This document shows, piece after piece, positions 15,839 through 24,800 of a DNA stretch of 64,000 nucleotides. This stretch comes from Cyclobacterium lianum (GTDB taxonomy: Bacteria; Bacteroidota; Bacteroidia; Cytophagales; Cyclobacteriaceae): positions 433,573 to 497,572 of the forward strand of contig NZ_FRCY01000004.1 in the NCBI RefSeq assembly GCF_900143075.1, given 5' to 3'. The translations under genes and the position numbers were made by a program. A model generated the notes under the pieces. The model had not been told where the DNA came from and ran no database searches. It was given only the letters and a program-made list of their open reading frames with translations. The first letter of the stretch is position 1. Each line of letters begins with the position of its first letter.

Positions 15839-16486
15839 ATGAAAAATTTCTTCTACCTGTCCCTGCTGTTTGTTATCAGCAGTTCCCTGGCATTTGCCCA
15901 GGACCCTACCCGCTTTTCCGATCAGGTCAGCCAGATCTCCAAAGACTATCCGGCCTCCGATTTCCAATCCTCGGTAGTTTTTACCGGTAGCTCCACTATC
16001 CGGATGTGGAAAAGTTTGCAGCAGGATTTCCCGGGTGAAAAAATTGTCAATTCAGGCTTTGGCGGCTCCCAGGCCAGTGATTTACTGCATTATCTGGATG
16101 AGCTGGTATTGGACTACAAACCGGAAAAGGTATTCATATATGAGGGCGATAACGACATATCTGCAGGTAAATCTACCGAAGAAATTATCACGACATATAA
16201 CCTGATCGTAGAACAAATTGAAAATGAATCGCCAAATACCGAAATCGTGCTGATCAGTGCCAAGCCCAGTGTGGCCAGGTGGAATCTGGCCGATGAATAC
16301 ATTGCGCTTAATGCGGCCATGAAAAAGTATGCCCGTGGCAAGAAGAAAGTCAAATATGCTGATCTGTGGAAGCCGATGTTGAATTCAGAAAAAAGACCAA
16401 TGGAAGATATTTTTTTAAAGGACAACCTGCACATGAACGAGAAGGGGTATGCCATCTGGGCCAAAACCATCGGCAGGTTTTTGTAA
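15839..16486 (+). CDS. Secreted SGNH/GDSL hydrolase
   Basis: A 215-residue esterase or lipase-like protein with a clean signal peptide (cleavage after AFA, residue 20). The four SGNH blocks are present: FTGSST with Ser52 as nucleophile (GSS in place of GDS), GFGGS with the oxyanion Gly near 75, GDND with Asn105, and DNLH with Asp195 and His198. It likely removes acyl or acetyl groups from sugars or lipids in the periplasm. Related secreted forms accompany polysaccharide use, but here no such gene is adjacent. Confidence 0.9.
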   Translation: MKNFFYLSLLFVISSSLAFAQDPTRFSDQVSQISKDYPASDFQSSVVFTGSSTIRMWKSLQQDFPGEKIVNSGFGGSQASDLLHYLDELVLDYKPEKVFIYEGDNDISAGKSTEEIITTYNLIVEQIENESPNTEIVLISAKPSVARWNLADEYIALNAAMKKYARGKKKVKYADLWKPMLNSEKRPMEDIFLKDNLHMNEKGYAIWAKTIGRFL

Positions 16487-16566
16487 TTCAAACCTGAGTT
16501 TAATTTACGACCATTCTTAAACCCTGCCTCTTTGTCGCTGCACTTTCCACCCATCATCGCGACAAT

Positions 16567-16616
16567 CCCTGAGCGGAGCCGAAGGGAGCGGAGCCGGGCT
16601 TCGGCAGGCTCAGCCT
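16567..16616. repeat. Palindromic dispersed-type repeat (CCCTGAGCGGAGCCGAAGGG)
   Basis: Arms 16569-16584 (CTGAGCGGAGCCGAAG) and 16599-16613 (CTTCGGCAGGCTCAG) are imperfect inverted copies. The unit resembles the very common CCCTGAGCGGAGTCGAAGGG element scattered between genes in many bacterial genomes. Confidence 0.65.
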
Positions 16617-17009
16617 AAAAAGGGAGCGATCTGAATAGAAGCGAAGGTATAAATCCATCGAGAATAGGGATTAGGATAGTGATTCGATTTACGTACGGCT
16701 TTAGACCGCCGCGGGTAGAAAGGGCTCAAAGATCCCAAAAGGGCACAGCGTTTTGTTTGATATTACTTCGAGTTCTTTGTGCAACCTTTGTGTTCTTTGT
16801 GACTCCTCTTAGCTTTTCGTTCCCATTCTCTTCGTCCCTATGTCTTTCCGCCTACCTTTGATGTCCAATGAGTTTCAAAAGCTCATCGTCATGCCTATTT
16901 CTGCGTTTTATAAAAAGTTAATTTTCCCTGTGACAGTAGAGCCAGGTATCGGTAAAGATTTCAAAATAAGTAACAATTAACGAATTGATATTTTAAGATA
17001 TCGCCGAAA

Positions 17010-17041
17010 AAATCCCCCTTTCCCCCTTAAAAGGGGGATTT
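17010..17041. repeat. Inverted repeat AAATCCCCCTTT / AAAGGGGGATTT
   Basis: Perfect 12-nt arms at 17010-17021 and 17030-17041, with a short C-rich loop that can itself pair with the right arm. The same kind of element is dispersed in several Bacteroidota and cyanobacterial genomes. Confidence 0.7.
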
Positions 17042-17125
17042 GCTAATTGCCGATGACGTATTAAATTCCGATTTATAGAGAAAAACCACCGAAAAAATTA
17101 ATAGAAATCGAAGAATCATATTTAT

Positions 17126-17491
17126 TTACGCAAAGAGCGTAGGCCCGACAAAAAACCGGGGGTGCGGCAGGTTTGCGGGGGGAAGGATTTTTTTGTCTTG
17201 ATTTTTTGGTTCTTTTGCATCAAGGCAAAAGAACAGATAATTAAAAGAATAATAGTTGCTTTCGAGGCATAATCCTGGTACCACAAACACCTCTATATTG
17301 CAAAAAAAAACCATCCTCATCCCGTTTTTTGCATTTAAGAAAATGTAATTCTCGTGGTGACGACATCCACCGTCATCGCAATATCCGTGTTTATAAAATA
17401 CAAGGTCTCGGGATGAGGATTTTAATATAAAAGTTAGGTAGACTTCACCTGATTCATCATCCTCAAATCCCGTTTCAACTGCAAAAAACAA
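17126..17491 (-). CDS. Doubtful ORF, 121 residues, Cys-rich N-terminal part
   Basis: The N-terminal ~85 residues (with YCDDGGCRHHE and a hydrophobic end) could be a real small protein. The C-terminal ~36 residues are simply the translation of a dispersed repeat (17209-17234 and flanks), so the reading frame is at least partly accidental. I recognise no family and have seen no promoter for it. Confidence 0.2.
   Translation of the reverse strand: MFFAVETGFEDDESGEVYLTFILKSSSRDLVFYKHGYCDDGGCRHHENYIFLNAKNGMRMVFFCNIEVFVVPGLCLESNYYSFNYLFFCLDAKEPKNQDKKILPPANLPHPRFFVGPTLFA
17209..17234. repeat. Inverted repeat GTTCTTTTGC / GCAAAAGAAC
   Basis: Perfect 10-nt arms at 17209-17218 and 17225-17234 around ATCAAG, next to a T-rich stretch (TTTTTTTGTCTTGATTTTTTG). 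This unit recurs between genes in many Bacteroidota genomes. Confidence 0.7.
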
Positions 17492-17513
17492 TTGGACTTT
17501 GATTTTGTATCAT

Positions 17514-17521
17514 TAACTTTG
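17514..17521 (+). promoter_or_regulatory. Distal promoter candidate for the porin (TAACTTTG)
   Basis: Exact TAnnTTTG match with ATTG at 17491-17494, 19 nt upstream as -33 element. Confidence 0.4.
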
Positions 17522-17590
17522 TAGGGAAATTAACAATTAGGTAATATTCAATTAATATATGCTTAATCTTACCCCCCTTTGCACCATCCG

Positions 17591-17598
17591 TAACTTTG
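17591..17598 (+). promoter_or_regulatory. Proximal promoter candidate for the porin (TAACTTTG)
   Basis: A second, identical TAACTTTG 58 nt before the ATG. Transcription would start near 17605. The -33 region is poor. Confidence 0.45.
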
Positions 17599-17656
17599 TA
17601 CCTCCCTATCTGAAAAACCTGCCGATTTACCTTTTAGGAATTAATATCCGGCTGGC

Positions 17657-18856
17657 ATGAAAAATAAAATTTGGTTGTTTTTCATTGTGGGGCTTCCCCA
17701 CTTTGCGTTTGCTGTTCCTGGAGAAAACGATTCTATTCCGAAACAGACTGTCCGCTATGGTTCCCGGGGTTTTCAATTTTCCTCAGCAGATGGCAAATAC
17801 CAGCTCAATTTTGGCGGCAGGCTTCAGTTTCGTTTTGCCACGCCGAGTGACCAGGATCCGATCACGTATGACGATTTCTTTGAGCAGAAACAAAACCTGT
17901 TTAAGATCAACCGGGCGAGGCTTAAGGTGGGCGGACATGCCTACCAGCCCTGGCTGAAATATTATTTTGAATACGAACTTGGTGCCTCAAGATTACTGGA
18001 TTTCAGGGTAATGGTAGAAAAATGGCCCTGGCTTAGTTTTAAAGTGGGACAATGGAAATCCGAGTACTCCCGGGAACGGGTAATATCCAGTGGCAATCAG
18101 CAAATGATGGAGCGTTCTATCATCAACAGACCCTTTACCCTGGACAGGCAGCAGGGCGTCACAATTTATGGCAGATGGGATGGCGGCGGATTGGCGGATT
18201 TCAATTATCACCTGATGGTGCTGACAGGAGCCGGAATCGGAGCCAGAAACAATGATGACGAAAAATTAATGTATTCAGGTAGGTTGCAGTGGAACATCCT
18301 GGGAGATGGCGTAGCGATGTCCGGTTCTGCATTGACCCATTACAAAAGACCGGTAGCATCGCTGGCCTGGGCAGGGGCTACCAATACCAGTCAGTATACC
18401 CGGTATTCCTCTCAAGGGGGAGGGCAACTTGTGGGATTTGAAGGGAGCAATGCCGGGCAATATCAGATCGACCAATACCTGCTGGAAAGTACATTGAAGT
18501 ACAAAAGCTTTAGCTGGCACAGCGAATTTCACCGAAAAAGTATTTTTGATAACCAACTGCTGGAATTGACAAAATTGCAGGGCTGGTTTGTGCAGGGAGG
18601 TTTTATCCTCAATCCTCAGGCGATAGATAAAAAAAAGCCCCTGCTCGAATTGGCTTCCCGATATGCCTTTTTCCAACCCAATCGCGCTCTTCAGAGAAAC
18701 AATGAAGAAGAGATATCATTGGCCTTCAACTGCTTTTTCAGCGGTCACCAAAACAAACTGACTGCTGACATCACTCATTTTGATTTTGAGCAAAAATCAG
18801 TAAACCGTGAGGCGAGCGGCTGGCGCTTCAGGATTCAGTATGATTTTTCATTTTAA
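17657..18856 (+). CDS. Phosphate-selective porin O/P family outer-membrane protein
   Basis: The 399-residue protein has a signal peptide (cleavage after AFA), then the family opening GFQFSSADGKYQLNFGGRLQFRF, a strand-turn pattern throughout, FKVGQWKSEYSRERV (the conserved FKxPFSxE-like block), and a C-terminal strand ending in Phe (RIQYDFSF). It is expected to form a trimeric porin for anions such as phosphate. No Pho or phosphate-transport genes are adjacent, so specificity is not certain. Two identical -7 elements lie upstream. Confidence 0.88.
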   Translation: MKNKIWLFFIVGLPHFAFAVPGENDSIPKQTVRYGSRGFQFSSADGKYQLNFGGRLQFRFATPSDQDPITYDDFFEQKQNLFKINRARLKVGGHAYQPWLKYYFEYELGASRLLDFRVMVEKWPWLSFKVGQWKSEYSRERVISSGNQQMMERSIINRPFTLDRQQGVTIYGRWDGGGLADFNYHLMVLTGAGIGARNNDDEKLMYSGRLQWNILGDGVAMSGSALTHYKRPVASLAWAGATNTSQYTRYSSQGGGQLVGFEGSNAGQYQIDQYLLESTLKYKSFSWHSEFHRKSIFDNQLLELTKLQGWFVQGGFILNPQAIDKKKPLLELASRYAFFQPNRALQRNNEEEISLAFNCFFSGHQNKLTADITHFDFEQKSVNREASGWRFRIQYDFSF

Positions 18857-18877
18857 CTGCCTAAAACCGCCTGCGAA

Positions 18878-18909
18878 TTTGGATAAAAGAGACACAGTCT
18901 GTTTATTTG
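18878..18909 (+). promoter_or_regulatory. Promoter candidate for the riboswitch-metZ transcript
   Basis: TTTG (18878-18881), 20-nt spacer, TTTATTTG (18902-18909, one mismatch to TAnnTTTG). The start near 18916 lies about a dozen nt before the riboswitch P1 stem. Confidence 0.55.
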
Positions 18910-18928
18910 CATAAATTTCAGGTGACTG

Positions 18929-19027
18929 ATTTATGAAGAAGAGGTGAGAGAACAGGCTCTGTGAACCTCTGGCAACCTTCCACTTAAGGGAAAGGTGCCA
19001 ATACCTGCCCGAATGGGACCGATAAAT
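18929..19027 (+). ncRNA. SAM-I (S-box) riboswitch
   Basis: The RNA has the S-box core: P1 pairing ATTTAT (18929-18934) with ATAAAT (19022-19027), P2 GAGGT/ACCTC with inner AGAG/CTCT, the invariant GGCAACC at the start of P3, the GGTGCCAAT joining segment and P4 CCTGCCC-GAAT-GGGAC. It senses S-adenosylmethionine. It precedes metZ by ~130 nt. I see no terminator hairpin with a T-run in the spacer, so the mode of control (transcription or translation) is unclear. Confidence 0.92.
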
Positions 19028-19156
19028 TAGCCTTTATGATGCAAAAAACACCATTTCCTTCCCCGTTTAAGTTTTCCGATTGCCTTAATCCTATTTCCTG
19101 TCGCCAATTTGACCGGCCGGGGATAAGTACGTCCTTTCACCCAGAAATACATATTC

Positions 19157-20338
19157 ATGTCCGAAAATAAGCATTTTGAAACAGAGGCCGTTCGTATCAA
19201 TGTGTCCTCTTCCGACCAAAGAGAACATTCCGCTCCCATTTACCTGAGCTCCAGTTTTGTTTTTGATTCCGCGGAGCAAGCCAGACAAATGTTTGCCGAT
19301 GAAATCCCCGGAAACATCTATTCCCGATATGCCAATCCCAATACCAGTGACCTGATCCAGAAGATATGTGCAGCCGAAGGAACAGAAAATGGTGTTTGCA
19401 CGGCCTCTGGTATGGCCGCCATGTTTGGCAGCATGGCGGCTCTACTGCAACAAGGCGATCATATTTTGGCAGCAAGATCCCTATTTGGCTCTACCCATCA
19501 GTTGTTAACTCGGGTATTTCCGAAATGGGGAATTTCCCACACCTATGGAGATATATCTGACATAGCGAATTGGGAAAAATTGCTCCGACCCAATACAAAA
19601 ATGATATTTATCGAAACGCCTTCCAATCCGGGGCTGGAGATAATTGACCTGGAATACATTGCCAATTTCGCCAATGCCCACAACCTGATTCTGGTGGTAG
19701 ACAACTGTTTTGCCACGCCTTACCTGCAGCAGCCCGCCAAATGGGGAGCACATATCGTTACCCACAGTGCTACCAAATTTATTGATGGACAGGGAAGGGT
19801 GCTCGGAGGTCTTATCCTGGGCAAAAAGGAATTGATCGATGAGGTCCAATTTTTCATGCGACATACCGGACCTTCACTTTCCCCATTCAATGCCTGGGTT
19901 TTGGCCAAGAGCATGGAAACACTGGCGGTACGTATGGACCGGCATTGTGAAAACGCCTTAAAAATTGCTCAATATTTTGAAGGTAATGCGGAAGTAGAAA
20001 TGGTCAAATACCCCTTTCTTGCCTCCCACCCGCAATTCCAGCTTGCAAAAAAGCAAATGCGGCACGGTGGTGGGATCATCACACTTACCCTTAAGGGAGG
20101 CCTGGCCAGAGCCAAAAGATTCATTGATCAATTGCAAATGATAACCGTAACGGCAAACCTGGGCGACAGCCGCAGCATCATAACCCACCCCGCCTCTACC
20201 ACCCATAGTAAACTCAGCGAGGAAGAAAGAGAAAGGGTGGGAATATTGAATGGCTTGGTAAGGCTATCTGTGGGCCTGGAACATGTGGACGATATCATAC
20301 TCGATATCGAACGGGCTCTGGAAGGGTCAAAAACGTAA
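19157..20338 (+). CDS. metZ: O-succinylhomoserine sulfhydrylase (Cys/Met metabolism PLP enzyme)
   Basis: The 393-residue PLP enzyme makes homocysteine directly from sulfide and an O-acylated homoserine. Lys207 in THSATKFIDG is the Schiff-base lysine; SRYANPN (56-62), ETPSNPGLE, and VDNCFATPYLQQP are Cys/Met-metabolism family blocks. Cystathionine gamma-synthase and MetY share the fold. The length and the SSSFVFDSAEQA start favour MetZ. A SAM-I riboswitch upstream confirms a role in methionine supply. No homoserine acyltransferase gene follows, as metZ is transcribed alone. Confidence 0.88.
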   Translation: MSENKHFETEAVRINVSSSDQREHSAPIYLSSSFVFDSAEQARQMFADEIPGNIYSRYANPNTSDLIQKICAAEGTENGVCTASGMAAMFGSMAALLQQGDHILAARSLFGSTHQLLTRVFPKWGISHTYGDISDIANWEKLLRPNTKMIFIETPSNPGLEIIDLEYIANFANAHNLILVVDNCFATPYLQQPAKWGAHIVTHSATKFIDGQGRVLGGLILGKKELIDEVQFFMRHTGPSLSPFNAWVLAKSMETLAVRMDRHCENALKIAQYFEGNAEVEMVKYPFLASHPQFQLAKKQMRHGGGIITLTLKGGLARAKRFIDQLQMITVTANLGDSRSIITHPASTTHSKLSEEERERVGILNGLVRLSVGLEHVDDIILDIERALEGSKT

Positions 20339-20429
20339 ATTTTCGGAGGCTTCCAACATATCAACAATAAATTGGGAACCTGCTCATCATACGCTCCTGA
20401 ATTTCCCTTTGTTTAGACCTGAATTGTAA

Positions 20430-21878
20430 TCAGGAGAGAATACCTTTGACAAGCTTGCCGTGTACATCTGTTAGCCGGTACCGCCTGCCCTGATGTTTAA
20501 AAGTAAGCTTTTCATGATCTACGCCAAGCAAGTGTAGCAATGTGGCCTGAAAGTCGTGAACATGAACAGGGTCACGGACCACATTGTATCCCAGTTCATC
20601 GGTTTCGCCATAGGAGATACCCTTTTTTACCCCAGCACCGGCCATCCACATGGTGAAGCAATTGGGGTGATGGTCACGTCCATAGTTGTCTGCGGAAAGT
20701 CTGCCTTGTGAATAACTGGTCCTGCCAAACTCCCCACCCCATATCACCAGCGTATCTTCAAGCATACCCCTTTGTTTTAAGTCGCGAATGAGGGCAGCGG
20801 TGGGTCGGTCCATACTTTGCGCCATTTTTTTGATGTCATTGGGCAGGTTCCCGTGTTGGTCCCAGCCCTTGTGATAAAGCTGTATAAATTTCACATCGTT
20901 CTCGGAGAGTTTCCTGGCCAGCAGGCAATTGGCCGCATAGGTACCGGGCTGTAATACCTCAGGTCCGTACATATCGGTAATGTAGGCGGGTTCATTGGAG
21001 ATGTCCATGGTCTCAGGCACCGAAGTCTGCATGCGGTAGGCCATTTCGTACTGGGCAATTTTCGCATCGATCTCTGCATCTCCGGATTGAGAAGATTCCA
21101 GTTCGTACAGCCTCTGAAGGTGATCGAGAAAATTCCTGCGACCAGTACCGGAAATACCCGGTGGATCATTCAGGTACAACACCGGGTCTTTGCCGGATCG
21201 GAACTGTACTCCCTGATGCAGGCTGGGTAGAAATCCATTGCCCCAGAGCCGGCTGTAAACCGGTTGCGCACCTTGTTTCCCCTGTGAAAGCAAAACACAA
21301 AATGCCGGAAGATTTTCATTTTCCGAGCCCAGCCCATAACTCACCCAGGAGCCAATAGACGGCCTGCCAGGTTGCTGGGAGCCTGTCTGAAAAAAGGTGA
21401 TTGCCGGATCGTGGTTGATTGCCTCTGTAAACATGGATTTGATCATGCAGATATCATCAGTGATCCCGGCGATATGCGGCAAAAGCTCGCTTACCCAGGC
21501 ACCGGAGGCCCCATGTTGCTGAAAATCATATACAGAACCTACCATGGGTATGGATTTCTGCCCGGCAGTCATTCCGGTAAGCCGCTGTCCCTGTCGTACG
21601 CTATCAGGTAACTGCTCCCCATTCCTTTTTATCAGTTCGGGCTTATAATCAAACAATTCCAACTGAGAAGGACCACCACTTTGAAACAAATAAATGACCC
21701 GTTTGACTTTGGGAGAAAAGTGAGTGCCCAGCGGATCATTCAATGCTTCCATACTGCTGGCTTGCAGATCTAAAGGACCAATCAGGGATGAAAGAGCCAG
21801 TCCGCCCAAACCAAGCCCCGTTTTACTTAAAAATTCCCTTCGCGAATAGCGGTTGGTATGTTGGCATAAGTGATCCAT
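20430..21878 (-). CDS. DUF1501 protein with Tat signal
   Basis: The 482-residue protein begins with a twin-arginine signal (YSRREFLSKTG) and continues with the DUF1501 core (VIYLFQSGGPSQLELFDYKP, HGASGAWVSELLPHIA, and WGGEFGRT, GRDHHPNCFTMW). DUF1501 has the alkaline-phosphatase/sulfatase superfamily fold and probably binds metal. Biochemistry is not established. It follows the PSD1 cytochrome gene with a 10-nt gap, the usual two-gene unit of Planctomycetes and some Bacteroidota. The pair is thought to act on oxidised or sulfated carbohydrates in the periplasm. That is inference. Confidence 0.9.
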   Translation of the reverse strand: MDHLCQHTNRYSRREFLSKTGLGLGGLALSSLIGPLDLQASSMEALNDPLGTHFSPKVKRVIYLFQSGGPSQLELFDYKPELIKRNGEQLPDSVRQGQRLTGMTAGQKSIPMVGSVYDFQQHGASGAWVSELLPHIAGITDDICMIKSMFTEAINHDPAITFFQTGSQQPGRPSIGSWVSYGLGSENENLPAFCVLLSQGKQGAQPVYSRLWGNGFLPSLHQGVQFRSGKDPVLYLNDPPGISGTGRRNFLDHLQRLYELESSQSGDAEIDAKIAQYEMAYRMQTSVPETMDISNEPAYITDMYGPEVLQPGTYAANCLLARKLSENDVKFIQLYHKGWDQHGNLPNDIKKMAQSMDRPTAALIRDLKQRGMLEDTLVIWGGEFGRTSYSQGRLSADNYGRDHHPNCFTMWMAGAGVKKGISYGETDELGYNVVRDPVHVHDFQATLLHLLGVDHEKLTFKHQGRRYRLTDVHGKLVKGILS

Positions 21879-21888
21879 GCTTACTTTT

Positions 21889-24800
21889 TTACTTTTTGGT
21901 ATAAAATTCGTAATGGTTGAACAAGAGGCTGGCCACCATGGTCATGGCAGCAGTTTTTTCAGGTGGAATTCGGGTATCTGCCGGATGCTCTCCCACAGCC
22001 AGCAGATCTTTGGCTGCCGCCAAATCCTTTCCAAAACGCTCCAATTCGGACGCGTACAGACTGCTTAGCACGTCTAATTCCTCTCTTTCGGGATCTCTTC
22101 CCAGGGAATTCCTTATGCCCACTGTCAACTGCTGCTCCAATTCATCGGATTGAAGCATCCTCTCTGCGAGTACCCGGGCTGCCTCAACCACCTGCGGATC
22201 GTTCATTAACACAAGGGGCTGCAAGGGAGTATTGGTTTCCTGGCGGGACACCAGGCACTCCTCCCGGTTTGGCACATCGAAAGTAGTCATTGCAGGAGGT
22301 GGGGCTGTACGCCGGATAAAGGTGTACATGCTCCGTCGGTATAAATCTTGACCGGTGTCCTGTTCATAATTGTACAGGAAATAAGAAAATTCGCCTTTTT
22401 CTTCCCAAAGACCTGGAGGCTGATAGGGTTTCACGCTGGGTCCTCCTACCTTGTGCACCAATAGGCCACTGGATTTTAGGTAATTGTCCCGTATAAACTC
22501 GCCCTGCAACCGGCTCCTTGGCGCTCTTGCCAATAGCACATTGTCCGGGTCCTTTTCCATCAATATTTCGGTGGGTTCAGAGGACTGCCGGTAAGTCGCT
22601 GACATGACCATCTTTTTGATCAGGTATTTTACATCCCAACCATTCTCCATAAAGTCCACTGCCAACCAATCCAGCAATTCCGGATGGCTGGGCAGTTGCC
22701 CCTGACTGCCAAAATCATCCACCGTGGGCACGATGCCTCTTCCAAATATACGGTACCAATAGCGGTTTACGGTTACTCTGGCCACCAGAGGATTGTCGGG
22801 ACTGCTCAGCCATTTGGCCAGACCCAGACGGTCTTGTGACCAATCCGGCGAAAAGCCGGCCAATACTTCAGGCACTGCCGGACTGACCTCTTCCAGCGGA
22901 GCATCGTAAGCTCCCCTGTCCAGGATGAATGTTTTTCTCGGGCTGGAGTTTTCCTGCATCACCATCACCTCTTCTATTCCTTCCATCAATTTCAATTTAC
23001 TCGCCCGCCAATAGGAAAGGGAATCCCTTATACCTTCCAGTTCGGCATTTTCCCAATAGTTTTTGTGAACAAGTGCCGCGGGCTTACCGGCCATCGCTTT
23101 TCCATCCTCTTCAGAAAACAACCAGGCTACTTCCCATTCAGTCAATGTCCTGTCGTAAATGGACAGATCCGCAAGGCTACCGGTATAGATACCGTCATCA
23201 CCACTAAACACCCGGTAACTTCTAGCCAGCCGGAGGGCCTTCTTCACTGGTGTATAACTGGTATTGACAGGAAGGATGCTTTTGTACAAATTGTCTTTCT
23301 CAATACTTACTTCCGTGAGCTTCCCATTGATGAAAATCCGCAGGCCGCTGGCTTTTCCGGAACCATCGTAGGTAAAGGCTACCTGGGTCCACTTACCGGC
23401 GGGAATAGGCAATTCACCTGTAACATGCAAGGCATTGTGGGGAAGGGCATGGATCAATCTGACATTGACCTTATTTGAATGATCCAGGTAAAATTCATAT
23501 CCCCTCCAGTAGGTGTTTTTATTGCCGATATTCCCTAAGATAAACCTATACGGCTCAATGGTTTCGGGATTGATCCATATGCTGTAGGAAAAGGGCATGT
23601 CCATCTCGAATAGCCCGGTTTCCGGTATTTCAATGAAATCGAAATCGTCCTTAAATCGCAATGCGGACCGATCGGCATTTGGAGCGGGAACAGCTTCCGG
23701 ATTTCCGGAAACCCTGGCTTCCCGGGTCCCTGTTTTTGATAGGGTCGTTTCATTATTATGGTTGTCGAGTGGGAAATCCGCGACCAACCCTTTCTTCAGC
23801 GTAACCGGAGGGAGGTTTTCAGCGCTTACCGGCGCATCACTGCTGAGGAGCTTCTGCTGGTCAGCTTCCAGTACCATAATTTTCGCTTTGATTTCAGCGA
23901 TTTCCGCATCGGTTTTTTCATCTGTAAACAACATCATCGGACCGGCATTCATGTCATCGCCAGTCATGCCAACCTCGTCCACATTGTTGTAGAATGCGGC
24001 CAGACTGAAATAATCCTTCTGAGACAACGGATCGAATTTATGGTCATGGCATTTGGCACATTCCATGGTAAGGCCCAAAAATGCCTTGGCGGTGGTCTCA
24101 GACCGGTCAAAAACATATTCCAGGCGATATTCCTCATCAATGATCCCGCCTTCGGCCGTCATTTGATGGTTGCGGTTAAATGCAGTCGCCAGGACCTGAT
24201 CTTTGGTCTTTTCCGGCATCATGTCACCAGCAATCTGCCACTGTATAAATTGATCGTAGGGCATGTTTGACCGAAAAGCATTGATTACCCAGTCCCTCCA
24301 GGGCCACATCATGCGGATACCATCGGCATGCAGACCATGGGAATCTGCATAGCGGGCCACATCCAGCCAATCCAGGGCCATTCGCTCGGCATAGGCATCC
24401 GAAGCAAGCAAATTGTTTACCACCTTTTCATAAGCTTCCGCAGAGGGGTCTTTTACAAAACGCTGAACCATTTCCCAATCGGGAGGCAAGCCGGTAAGGT
24501 CAAATGACAGCCGGCGTATCAGCGTGGCCGCTTCTGCCTCCGGAGAGGGTGTCAGGCCTTCCCTTTCCAGCCGATTCAGGATAAATGCATCCACTTCATT
24601 TTTTACCCAATTCTGGTATTTTGAAGCAGGAAGTGCCACTTTTTCAGGAGGGAGATAAGCCCAATGCGCCTGGTACTCAGCTCCCTGCTCGATCCAGCGG
24701 ATCAGTATGGCTTTTTCCTCGTCTGACAAGCCTAGATTTGATTCCGGAGGTGGCATCTGCACGTAGGGATCTTCAGACAGGATGCGGTGCAATACTTCAC

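Larger units (their letters stand above)
16487..17125. other. Repeat-rich gene-free region
   Basis: About 640 nt without a convincing gene. It holds a palindromic repeat of the CCCTGAGCGGAG type, a TTTGTG-rich track near 16770-16805, and a CCCCC/GGGGG inverted repeat. It looks like a landing place for dispersed intergenic repeats. Confidence 0.6.

Noticed and set aside
16770..16805. TTTGTG-rich track as possible CRISPR or tandem repeat
   Set aside because: Units are too short and irregular, and there are no spacers of constant length.
23758..24270. 170-residue plus-strand frame
   Set aside because: Antisense to the PSD1 cytochrome gene, no recognisable domain.
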